From assembly GCF_003031675.1 (NCBI RefSeq), contig NZ_PYWX01000071.1:176269-240268 (forward strand): a stretch of 64,000 nucleotides of DNA, in the 5' to 3' direction. Origin of the DNA: Pseudomonas palleroniana. GTDB taxonomy: Bacteria > Pseudomonadota > Gammaproteobacteria > Pseudomonadales > Pseudomonadaceae. Below are positions 52,970-61,132 of the stretch, piece after piece. The notes below the pieces were generated by a model that was not told where the DNA came from, did no database searches, and saw only the letters and a program-made list of their open reading frames with translations. Numbering within the stretch: the stretch's first letter is position 1; each line of letters begins with the position of its first letter. The position numbers and the translations under genes are program-made.

Positions 52970-55360
52970 TCATTGGCACACCAGCGGCCCGATCAGCGGC
53001 ACCTGTTCCCGAGTGGTATCCAGTTCAAACCTGGCCTGGCACGTCTGGCCATTGCCGAGGGTAACTTGCAAGGTGTTATGGGCCGCCAGGTTTTCCAGGT
53101 ACACCAGGCCATCCCAGCCCACCACCGCCAGCGCGCCGCTTTGCTCGTGACGTACCTGGCTGCCCAGGGGCAGTTCCGCATGCTGGGCATCGACCAGCGT
53201 GATACTCGCCGACAGCACCCGACGCATCGGGAACTCGAGCAGATAACCGCTGCCCCGGCGCACGGCCACGCGTTGCTCAACGTTGGGGACTTGCACACTG
53301 GCCGGCAGGTTCAGCGGGTCAATCTCGTATTTGGCGCGGTAATACGCGCTGGTCCACGGCACCAGCAGGTGGCCGTTGCGATCGGTCTGGCCCACCACCT
53401 GGTTTTCATAGCGCACCGGTACACCGCTGAAGCCATCGGTACTCACCACCACAAATGCATCGTTGACGCGGTTGGCAGCGAACACCTGATGGTCCATCCA
53501 CACCAGTGAGCCGCTGGCATCCGCCCAACGGGTTTCGCTGTCGCGGCTGCCATATACGCCTGCCTGCAACTGCACCGACTGCAAACGCCAGGTCAGGTCG
53601 GCCTGACGATAAGCCGGCCCATCACCGCTGGCGTAACCCAGGTTGACGCCCACCCCGCCTTCGGCCGGCACGGCGCGGCTGTAATTGACCCGTTGCAGGC
53701 TTTGCCCGGTCTTGCTGCGTTCGCTGCCGACGCTGAGGCTGCCGTAAACGTCGAACGGAATCACCAGTTGCGCCTGCACCGCCCAACTGCTGTCGCCCAC
53801 CTCATGGTTGGCCGACAGGTAAAAACTGCTGTTGCGCCACAGCGGTTTGCTCCAGGTCAGGTTTACCAGGCGCGTACGTGAATCATCCGCCGCCTGCACA
53901 TCAAAATAACCGACGCCCAGGCTGCCGAAATCGTTGAGGTTCAGACTCAAGGTCGCCTGCTGGCTGCGTTTGCTGAGGCTGGCGTAAGGCGTGTCGATCA
54001 GGCTCAGGTCGGCGTATTGATCGCGACGCTCTACCCGTTGGTACGACAGGCTGTAGAGCGGGTTGCTGTATTGGTAGCCCAGGCTCAATTGCTGGCCGGT
54101 CTTGCCGTCATACTGGCTTTGGCTGATCGCCGTGTTGAGCACACCGAAGGTGCCCATTCGCAGGTTGCCACCCACGCCGCCCAGGGTCAGGTCGTTAGAG
54201 GCTTCCGCGTGGCTTTCCAACGTGAAGGCATCGGACAGCCCATGGCGAAACGTAGCGCTGACCAGCCCAGGGCCATAACCAAAATCACGCACGGTGTAGT
54301 CGCGACGCAGATTGCCCGCCGCTACCGAAAAGTCCGACAAGCCCTGTTGCAAAAGCGTACTGGTGACATAGAAGGGTACCGTGGTCGAGACTTGTCGGCC
54401 CAAGGTGTCGGTGGTGACCACCACCGCTTCCCCAGCACCATTGATAAACGGCACGTTGGTCAGGGTGTAGGGACCCGGCTGCAAATCGGCACTGCTGGTT
54501 TTATAACCATTGATAAACAAATCCACCGACGATGGCACCGCCGCCTCGCCCGAGAATTGCGGCAATGGGTAGGTCACCAGGTCCGGGCGTACCGCAAAGT
54601 CCCGCGACACCTGCACCCCGCCCAGGCGCACCGAAGTGCTCCAGGGCAACGCGGCGCTGATCACATCCCCCGCTTCGTAGGTCAGCAGGCGTTCATCATC
54701 GGAAAACCGCCAGGTGGTGTCATACCGTCGGTAACCGTTATCCAGGCTGCTGCCGACGGTCTCACGACCAATGGTGGCGCGGTACTGCCCGGTGTTGGAC
54801 AAGGTTCCCCAGGTATCGAACAGCCGCACTTCGTTGAAGACGCCCAGGTAAGTAGCCGCGTCATCGGTGTCGTTCAGATAGGCGTCGTAGTTGAGCATCG
54901 CGCCAAAGCTGGTCAACGCGGGAGTGCGTGGGGAGTTGTCGCGATTGCCGATAAACTGCTCAGGCAACCAGGGGGGCGGCACGGTGAGCACCAGCCGCTG
55001 GCCCTGGCTGTCGTAGTCGCTGTGCAGGCCCGGCAGGTTATCCAGCGCGATTTCGCTGCCGACGTCGGCAGGCAGTTTCATGCCCACCTCTTGCAACACC
55101 GAGGCCGGCAGGAACAACTGCCCGGCTCTCTGATTGACCGCGACCACACGGCCGGTGTCCTGCTGGTTGACCACCAGTTCCAGGAACAACTGTGCATCAG
55201 CAACGGCCTCCATGCTGCTGGGCGGTGGCGGCAACGGTGCAGCCATGCCCAGCGGCGCAAGCGCCAGGCCGGACAAGCCACCCACCCACACCCTTCGCCA
55301 TAACCCTGGAGCCTGACCTTGGCTCACCACTACTTTGTGTCCGTCAATGGACATCTCCAT
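52970..55360 (-). CDS. csuD: Csu-type outer-membrane usher
   Basis: A 796-residue usher with a signal peptide (VGGLSGLALAPLGMAAP), N-terminal chaperone-binding domain (about residues 50-170), the beta-barrel with plug (YTLTNVPFINGAGEAVVVTT, VTSTLLQQGLSDFSVAAGNL), and C-terminal domains ending ELDTTREQVPLIGPLVCQ. It threads pilus subunits across the outer membrane. The start could be ATG at 55360 or two codons later. Confidence 0.94.
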   Translation of the reverse strand: MEMSIDGHKVVVSQGQAPGLWRRVWVGGLSGLALAPLGMAAPLPPPPSSMEAVADAQLFLELVVNQQDTGRVVAVNQRAGQLFLPASVLQEVGMKLPADVGSEIALDNLPGLHSDYDSQGQRLVLTVPPPWLPEQFIGNRDNSPRTPALTSFGAMLNYDAYLNDTDDAATYLGVFNEVRLFDTWGTLSNTGQYRATIGRETVGSSLDNGYRRYDTTWRFSDDERLLTYEAGDVISAALPWSTSVRLGGVQVSRDFAVRPDLVTYPLPQFSGEAAVPSSVDLFINGYKTSSADLQPGPYTLTNVPFINGAGEAVVVTTDTLGRQVSTTVPFYVTSTLLQQGLSDFSVAAGNLRRDYTVRDFGYGPGLVSATFRHGLSDAFTLESHAEASNDLTLGGVGGNLRMGTFGVLNTAISQSQYDGKTGQQLSLGYQYSNPLYSLSYQRVERRDQYADLSLIDTPYASLSKRSQQATLSLNLNDFGSLGVGYFDVQAADDSRTRLVNLTWSKPLWRNSSFYLSANHEVGDSSWAVQAQLVIPFDVYGSLSVGSERSKTGQSLQRVNYSRAVPAEGGVGVNLGYASGDGPAYRQADLTWRLQSVQLQAGVYGSRDSETRWADASGSLVWMDHQVFAANRVNDAFVVVSTDGFSGVPVRYENQVVGQTDRNGHLLVPWTSAYYRAKYEIDPLNLPASVQVPNVEQRVAVRRGSGYLLEFPMRRVLSASITLVDAQHAELPLGSQVRHEQSGALAVVGWDGLVYLENLAAHNTLQVTLGNGQTCQARFELDTTREQVPLIGPLVCQ

Positions 55361-55401
55361 CCGTTAACATCCGGGGCTGCTCCATGCCCTAGCGCATTGC
55401 C

Positions 55402-56187
55402 CTACCGCCCCGGCGCCAGGCTCTCCAGCTGCGTTGCACCATTGATGCGGACCTGTAGCGGCTGATCAACGGGTAACCCGTCCGGCACCGGCCAGCGCAT
55501 GGTCGCGCCCGGCAACACGTAGCCCAACAAGCCCTCCACCAGCGGCCGAGGCTGGCCGCCCTGTTTGAACGCGGCATCGGTCAAACGCGCATGCACGGCG
55601 CCCTGGTTGCGCATTTCGACGTAGCTGCGTGCGCCCACCGTGACCTTCTTCCAGCTCAAGTCCGGTTTGCCCGCCCCCTTCGGGTCGCGATCACGGGTGC
55701 CGTCGTCCCTGCTCCACAGGCCCGGCCCATAGGCGAACAGTGGCACTGAATAACGCATCTGGAAGCGGATCGCTGCAGCGGTCTTGCCATCGGCCGGCGT
55801 GGCGATGGGTGTGGCCGATGGGATTTCATCGATGATGATGCGATAGGCCAGCTCCTGGCCCGGCGGCACGTCTTTGGTACGGGTCAGGCGCACCAGTTGC
55901 TTCTGCCCCGGCTCGATCTTCGCCACCGGCGGGCTGCCGATCACGTCGCGCTGGTTGTGGTACTGCTCGTCGAAACCCTGTTGGGTCCAGGCAAACACAC
56001 GGATTTGCAGGTTGGCGGTCTCGGTGCCGCGGTTCTCCAGCCACAGGGCGCTGGCCTGTTGATCGGCCTCCAGCACCGGGTCAATCGGCCAGATCAACAC
56101 GGAACTGGCAGCCTGCACGTTCGCCACGCCCAGTACCATCATGCTGATAACACCCGCGATCCATCCTCGCCGGGAAGCTGCATCCAT
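55402..56187 (-). CDS. csuC: Csu-type periplasmic pilus chaperone
   Basis: A 261-residue chaperone of the archaic FGL-like class with signal region GWIAGVISMMVLGVANVQAA and two Ig-like domains: SVLIWPIDPVLEADQQASAL and QKQLVRLTRTKDVPPGQELA with YRIIIDEIP. The ATG at 56187 has AAGGAG at eight bases; an earlier in-frame start 11 codons upstream overlaps the previous gene and is less likely. It delivers subunits to the usher by donor-strand complementation. Confidence 0.93.
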   Translation of the reverse strand: MDAASRRGWIAGVISMMVLGVANVQAASSVLIWPIDPVLEADQQASALWLENRGTETANLQIRVFAWTQQGFDEQYHNQRDVIGSPPVAKIEPGQKQLVRLTRTKDVPPGQELAYRIIIDEIPSATPIATPADGKTAAAIRFQMRYSVPLFAYGPGLWSRDDGTRDRDPKGAGKPDLSWKKVTVGARSYVEMRNQGAVHARLTDAAFKQGGQPRPLVEGLLGYVLPGATMRWPVPDGLPVDQPLQVRINGATQLESLAPGR

Positions 56188-56213
56188 AAATCCCACTCCT
56201 TGTGCCGATCGCT

Positions 56214-56714
56214 TTACCACGACAGCTGCACCTGCAGCGTATCGCTGTACGTCCCCCCAGGCTGGTTGCCCGGTAACTGCACTCGCCCATAAATCGGCAA
56301 GGTGATGTTGTTGGCGTTGCTGTAGGTCACACTGACGCTCTGGCTGATCCCCAGGCTCTGGCTGAAGGCCGCGTCCCGAAACAACTGGTAAGCCACTTGG
56401 GCGGTGCCGCTATTGAGCTGCATCCTCCGGCCGCTGGCGTTATACAAACCGCCATCGACACTCATGTTCAGCGCAACCCCTGGCGTGCATTGCAAGGTCA
56501 CACCCCCGGTGAGCGCGACGGACGCCGTGCTGGTCGCCAGCGCTGAGTACGTGCCGAACGCCAGGCTGCCGTAATTCGTGCCGCCGCCGACCACCAGGCA
56601 CCCCGGGGTGATCGTCGCACTGACCTGGAACGACTGGCTGGTCACCGCCAACAGCGACACCGGCATGCCCCAGCCCACGCACACCAGCAACGCCGCCCAC
56701 CCAACGCGATTCAT
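56214..56714 (-). CDS. Csu-type pilin subunit (spore coat U domain)
   Basis: A 166-residue exported protein with signal GWAALLVCVGWGMPVSLLAV. The spore-coat-U fold shows FQVSATITPGCLVVGGG (conserved cysteine) and the end motif PGGTYSDTLQVQLSW. It is the pilin gene nearest the chaperone, corresponding in position to CsuB of Acinetobacter; exact equivalence is not established. Confidence 0.88.
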   Translation of the reverse strand: MNRVGWAALLVCVGWGMPVSLLAVTSQSFQVSATITPGCLVVGGGTNYGSLAFGTYSALATSTASVALTGGVTLQCTPGVALNMSVDGGLYNASGRRMQLNSGTAQVAYQLFRDAAFSQSLGISQSVSVTYSNANNITLPIYGRVQLPGNQPGGTYSDTLQVQLSW

Positions 56715-56718
56715 GCAC

Positions 56719-57267
56719 TTAGAAGGTCAGGGTCACGGCAACGGTGTCTGTGTACGTGCCGGCCGGCAGCCCCGCCTTGCCGGTAGCCTTGCCGTAGATA
56801 TTCACGGCCTGGGCAACCCCGGTGCTCGGCGCCAGGTTGATCACCCCTCCGATGGCCAACAGGTTCGAGTGGCCGCTGTCGGTGTAAAGGTCGTAGGGCA
56901 CGTAATTGGCCACGCCGTCGTACAGCGCGCGCCCACCACCGGCGGACTTGCCATCGTTGGCCCCTGCGGACACCGTCAACGAGGGTGAAGTACCGGCCGA
57001 ACACAAGATCGACAACGCTCCGCCGCCGCCGCCCAGCACCTGGCCGGTCGCTTGGGTGAACAGGCTATTGGCGGTACCGAAGTTCAACGCACCGAAACTC
57101 ATCCCGCCGGTCGCCGCCGCACCGTTGACCAGGCAACTGCTGGTCAACACCAGGGTCGAGGTCACCGTGCCAGCCACCGTGGCCGCCTGCGCAGCCGACA
57201 CCCACGCCAGCGCCATCAAGGGGAAAACTGCTTTGGAGACAAGTGCATGCATGATGTTCATCCTCAT
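56719..57267 (-). CDS. Csu-type pilin subunit (spore coat U domain)
   Basis: A 182-residue exported protein with signal KAVFPLMALAWVSAAQAATV, cysteine motif LVLTSSCLVNGAAATG, and end motif PAGTYTDTVAVTLTF. The N-terminus carries several methionines; the ATG at 57252, preceded by GAGG, is a good alternative to the one at 57267. It is the third pilin gene of the operon. Confidence 0.87.
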   Translation of the reverse strand: MRMNIMHALVSKAVFPLMALAWVSAAQAATVAGTVTSTLVLTSSCLVNGAAATGGMSFGALNFGTANSLFTQATGQVLGGGGGALSILCSAGTSPSLTVSAGANDGKSAGGGRALYDGVANYVPYDLYTDSGHSNLLAIGGVINLAPSTGVAQAVNIYGKATGKAGLPAGTYTDTVAVTLTF

Positions 57268-57270
57268 GGT

Positions 57271-57813
57271 TTACCAATCCAGAGTCACCGTCAGGGTGTC
57301 TGTATAGATGCCGGCCGGTAAGGCCTTGGTATTCGCCACCACCAAGCCGAATAACAGGATCGGGATGTGTGTCCCCTTGGTCATGACGAAATGGTGTTGC
57401 TGACCGATGCTGTAGGAGATTCTCCCCAACGGATCGGCCGACAACTGATACGGAATGCTCTGACGACCATTGCTCAGGCGCCGGACAGTGCCGTCACCAT
57501 TGGTGCCACCGTCGATGGTCACTTTAAAACTGCTCACCACCGACGGATTGCAGGACACCGACAACGGCGCCTTGGTGACGTCGGTAACGACCGCGCCCAG
57601 AGGGTTGGTCCAGGTCGGGCCCTGGCTGCCGAAGTCGAGCATGGCGGTGCCGCCGGTAGCATTGAGCGGCGTAGTCACCCCACCTTTGCTCACCTCGCAA
57701 CTGGCCGTGATCACCAGGCGCGCCTGAATCTGCCCGCTGACCGCCGCCTCAGCGTCACCCGCCAACAGCAACAAGCCGCCCACGGCTACCAGGGCCCAAC
57801 CCCGGCTTACCAT
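57271..57813 (-). CDS. Csu-type pilin subunit (spore coat U domain)
   Basis: A 180-residue exported protein with signal GWALVAVGGLLLLAGDAEAA, cysteine motif RLVITASCEVSKGG, and end motif PAGIYTDTLTVTLDW. It overlaps the first pilin gene by seven bases. The donor-strand and end motifs are like those of its neighbours, while the central regions differ strongly, so this is not a recent duplicate. Confidence 0.88.
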   Translation of the reverse strand: MVSRGWALVAVGGLLLLAGDAEAAVSGQIQARLVITASCEVSKGGVTTPLNATGGTAMLDFGSQGPTWTNPLGAVVTDVTKAPLSVSCNPSVVSSFKVTIDGGTNGDGTVRRLSNGRQSIPYQLSADPLGRISYSIGQQHHFVMTKGTHIPILLFGLVVANTKALPAGIYTDTLTVTLDW

Positions 57814-58334
57814 GTGACGGTGACCTTGAGCAGGTCGGAATAGCGGCCGACGGCGGGAATATCCCTCAACGGTTCGATACGGCCATACAGCGGCAGGTCG
57901 ACGCTGCCGGAGTCCGGCACGCGCCCGCTCAACGATTCATTTACAGGCAAGGGGATGCGACGCGCGGCGTCAGCGTACAGGCGATAGGGAATGGGCCGAG
58001 CCGAAGGCGCAGCCGTGGCGAGGTAACGCACTTCACCGACGCCACCATGCAAGCCACCGTCCACGCGCACTTGGTAGGGCGTATCGGGGTTACATTCAAG
58101 GCGCGGTTGACGCTGGCTGATCAGGGCCGCGCTCAAGGGACCGGCCGGGTCGTCCAGGCGCGGGCCACTGCCGAAGTCCAGCACACCCAGCTGTTCGATA
58201 CCGGCACTGCGGGTGGTGCCCACCAATTGGCAGCCGCGCTGTACGTCGATGCGCACCACCACTTGCAGTTGCGCGCCGTAGACCGTACTGCCAAGCATGG
58301 CGCCCATGACGGCCAATACTGTGTGTCCCTTCAC
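57807..58334 (-). CDS. Csu-type pilin subunit (spore coat U domain), first gene of the operon
   Basis: A 175-residue exported protein starting with GTG, supported by AAGGA. The signal is VLAVMGAMLGSTVYG, the cysteine motif VVRIDVQRGCQLVG, and the end motif VGRYSDLLKVTVTW. In Acinetobacter the first gene encodes the major pilin CsuA/B, so this is the candidate for the main rod subunit, but order alone does not prove it. Confidence 0.86.
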   Translation of the reverse strand: MKGHTVLAVMGAMLGSTVYGAQLQVVVRIDVQRGCQLVGTTRSAGIEQLGVLDFGSGPRLDDPAGPLSAALISQRQPRLECNPDTPYQVRVDGGLHGGVGEVRYLATAAPSARPIPYRLYADAARRIPLPVNESLSGRVPDSGSVDLPLYGRIEPLRDIPAVGRYSDLLKVTVTW

Positions 58335-58357
58335 AGCCCCAATTCCTTATACAGGGG

Positions 58358-58370
58358 TACAAACTTTGTA
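58358..58370. promoter_or_regulatory. Palindrome in the csu promoter region
   Basis: TACAAACTTTGTA is a perfect inverted repeat around a central base, 24 bases upstream of the first pilin gene. It may be an operator; no known regulator is recognised. Confidence 0.45.
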
Positions 58371-58528
58371 TGAGGTTAGTCATTTAGCAAGAATCTGCCA
58401 GTTTGCGCGGAATCCCCCACCCGTCATGCCTTTTTGAGATAACGGCTTGCCTGCTTCTCTATTGGTCAAATCGCGCTCAAGCCCCTAAAGTGAGCGACCC
58501 CCGAAACACAGAGCGACTCGTATTGGCC

Positions 58529-59617
58529 GTGCTTTCCCTGATCCAACGCCTGCTGGGTAAAAAAACCGACGCCTCGGACACCTCGCCCATCGCCGCTTTC
58601 TTTGCACAAAAAGCCGCGCAACAGGGCTACACCCTCAGTACCGGCCAGACCCAGGCAATTGCTGCCCTGGCCCGAGAAACCCGGCAACTGCTCGGCGGTC
58701 AGCGCACACGCAGCCTGTACCTGCATGGCCCGGTGGGGCGCGGTAAAAGCTGGCTGCTCGATGGGTTTTTCCAGGCGCTGCCGATCGACGAGAAGCAGCG
58801 CGTGCACTTCCACGATTTTTTCGCCCGCCTGCACCGGGGCATGTTCCAGCACCGCGAACACACCGATGCCCTGGCCGTCACCCTGGATGAACTGCTGGCA
58901 GGTTGTCGCGTGCTGTGTTTCGACGAGTTCCATGTCCACGACATCGGCGATGCGATGCTGATCAGCCGCTTGTTCAAGGCGCTGTTCCAGCGGGGCATCT
59001 GGGTGTTGGTGACGTCCAATTACCCCCCCGAAGGGTTATTGCCCAACCCCCTTTACCACGAACGCTTCAAGCCGGTGATCGACCTCATCGCCGCACGCAT
59101 GGACGTGTTGGAGGTCAGTTCGCCGCAGGACTTCCGCAGCCTGCCCCAGGCCCATGCCGAACAACGGTTTACCGAAGGGCAATATGTGTGGCCGGGCACT
59201 GCGCAGCAGCGCGAAGACCTTGGACTGCCCGCCACCGACTCACCACCGCACCGCTTGAGCGTCGGCACCCGGCAATTGACTTACCGCCATCGGCAGGCAC
59301 GCACCATCGCTTTCACCTTCAACGACCTGTGCGAGCAACTCACGGCGGTGATGGATTACCTGCTGCTGTGCCAGGACTACGACCATTGGATCATCGACGG
59401 CCTGCCCCAACTGGCAGAATGCCCCATCGCCGTGCAACAGCGTTTTATCAACCTGGTGGACGTGCTTTACGACCGCGATAAGCGCCTGACCCTGATCGGC
59501 CACCAGCCCCTGCCGCTCGCCATGGAAGGCCAGGCCATCGATCTGGCCCGCACGGCGAGCCGCCTGAGTCAATTACAAACGGTCTGCCCGCAATGGGCAT
59601 CCGACCCGGTATCATGA
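58529..59617 (+). CDS. zapE: AFG1/ZapE-family ATPase
   Basis: A P-loop ATPase of about 362 residues. LYLHGPVGRGKSWLLDGFFQ is Walker A, CRVLCFDEFHVHDIGDAMLI Walker B, and WVLVTSNYPPEGLLPNPLYH the sensor region. ZapE links ATP hydrolysis to Z-ring dynamics at division. The reading frame has no good ATG; GTG at 58529 gives the usual length, TTG at 58523 is possible, and an ATG at 58403 would add 42 unlikely residues. It is isolated from the usual ribosomal/petA setting and may be a second copy. Confidence 0.82.
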   Translation: MLSLIQRLLGKKTDASDTSPIAAFFAQKAAQQGYTLSTGQTQAIAALARETRQLLGGQRTRSLYLHGPVGRGKSWLLDGFFQALPIDEKQRVHFHDFFARLHRGMFQHREHTDALAVTLDELLAGCRVLCFDEFHVHDIGDAMLISRLFKALFQRGIWVLVTSNYPPEGLLPNPLYHERFKPVIDLIAARMDVLEVSSPQDFRSLPQAHAEQRFTEGQYVWPGTAQQREDLGLPATDSPPHRLSVGTRQLTYRHRQARTIAFTFNDLCEQLTAVMDYLLLCQDYDHWIIDGLPQLAECPIAVQQRFINLVDVLYDRDKRLTLIGHQPLPLAMEGQAIDLARTASRLSQLQTVCPQWASDPVS

Positions 59618-59657
59618 GCGGCATTTACACCTACCTTGCCGAGTGATCGCGCCGTTC

Positions 59658-60962
59658 ATGAATACCCTCGCCCAACTCAAGGCCGGCCAATTGGCCGGCA
59701 CCCGACGCCTGGACCTGTCCTGTGGGCTGACCGAATTCCCGCCGGAAATATTTGAACTGGCCGATTCCCTGGAGATCCTCAACCTCACCGGCAATGCCCT
59801 GAGCAGTCTGCCCGACGATCTTCACCGCCTCACCCACTTGCGCATCCTGTTCTGTGCGAACAACGCCTTTACCGAGTTGCCGGAATGCCTGGGCCAATGT
59901 GCCAAGCTGAGCATGATCAGCTTCAAGGCCAACCAGCTCAGCCATGTGCCCGCAGCCGCCCTGCCACCGCGGCTGCGCTGGCTGATTCTCACCGACAATT
60001 GCATCCGCCAATTGCCCCACAAACTGGGAGAGCGGCCACTGCTGCAAAAGCTCATGTTGGCCGGCAATCAACTGGAGCACTTGCCGCAAAGCCTGGCCCG
60101 TTGCCACAACCTCGAGCTGATCCGCATCGCCTCCAACCGTTTCACCCATTTGCCCGAATGGCTGCTGAACCTACCGAGCCTGACCTGGCTGGCCTATGCC
60201 GGTAACCCGGTGGAAATGGCGGCGGTAGCGGCCGATGAGCACACGACGGTGAATATTCCCTGGCCTGAGCTGGAACTGGCCGAGGTACTCGGCGAGGGTG
60301 CGTCCGGGATCATCCGCAAAGCCCTGTGGAAGCCTTTGGCCAAACCTGTCGCGGTCAAGCTGTACAAAGGCACCATCACCAGCGACGGCTCGCCCTTGCA
60401 CGAAATGCAAGCCTGTATTGCCGCGGGCCTGCATCCGAACCTGATCAAAGTGCAGGGCCGCGTCGTCGACCACCCCGACGACCAGGCCGCGCTGGTCATG
60501 GACCTGATCGACCCGAGTTATCGCAACCTGGCCGCCCTGCCCAGCTGGGACTCTTGCACCCGGGATATCTACGAAGCCGATACCCGCTTCAGCCTTGAGG
60601 TGGCGTTGCGCATGCTGCGGGGCGTGGCGTCGGTGGCGGCGCACCTGCATCGGCAGGGCATCACCCATGGCGACTTGTACGCGCACAATATCTTGTGGAA
60701 TGCAGCGGGCGATTGCCTGCTGGGCGATTTCGGCGCGGCCTCGTTCCATGCTATGGCGGACACGCTGGAAACCAGGGCGTTGCAAAGGATTGAAGTTCGG
60801 GCGTTCGGGGTGTTGCTGGGAGAGTTGTTGGAGCGGGTCGAGCCGGGGTTCAGTGGCGAAACACGATGCCGCCTGGAAGCGTTACACGCCCATTGCCTCC
60901 AAACGGATGTATTGGCGCGTCCAAGCTTCGAGGACATCACAGTTAGTTTGCAGGATATTTAA
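59658..60962 (+). CDS. Leucine-rich-repeat protein kinase
   Basis: A 434-residue protein: residues about 15-195 hold eight leucine-rich repeats of 22-23 residues (for example LEILNLTGNALSSLPDDL, LQKLMLAGNQLEHLPQSL). A protein-kinase domain follows, with glycine loop LGEGASGIIRKALW, lysine in PVAVKLYKG, catalytic loop ITHGDLYAHNILWN and LLGDFGAASFH as DFG. HGD replaces the common HRD. No signal peptide or membrane helix is seen. The ATG at 59658 is preferred over GTG at 59643. LRR-kinases are uncommon in bacteria, and its target is unknown. Confidence 0.88.
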   Translation: MNTLAQLKAGQLAGTRRLDLSCGLTEFPPEIFELADSLEILNLTGNALSSLPDDLHRLTHLRILFCANNAFTELPECLGQCAKLSMISFKANQLSHVPAAALPPRLRWLILTDNCIRQLPHKLGERPLLQKLMLAGNQLEHLPQSLARCHNLELIRIASNRFTHLPEWLLNLPSLTWLAYAGNPVEMAAVAADEHTTVNIPWPELELAEVLGEGASGIIRKALWKPLAKPVAVKLYKGTITSDGSPLHEMQACIAAGLHPNLIKVQGRVVDHPDDQAALVMDLIDPSYRNLAALPSWDSCTRDIYEADTRFSLEVALRMLRGVASVAAHLHRQGITHGDLYAHNILWNAAGDCLLGDFGAASFHAMADTLETRALQRIEVRAFGVLLGELLERVEPGFSGETRCRLEALHAHCLQTDVLARPSFEDITVSLQDI

Positions 60963-60992
60963 ATAGCGCAAACTTATGCAGTCATAGATTAG

Positions 60993-61016
60993 AGGGTGCG
61001 GCTCCAGACGCACCCT
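60993..61016. other. Perfect hairpin after the LRR kinase
   Basis: AGGGTGCG and CGCACCCT pair over eight bases with an eight-base loop, 31 bases after the kinase stop. There is no T-run, so it may be a weak terminator or an RNA-stabilising stem. Confidence 0.5.
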
Positions 61017-61132
61017 ACAGAACATTGGAAACATCCAAATATATAGCGCCTCTGGAAAAGCCATGAATTCCCGATAAGATCGCCACCCCAGTCCATTGCA
61101 ATCCGCAATATTTATAGACACAAGGTGCAACT

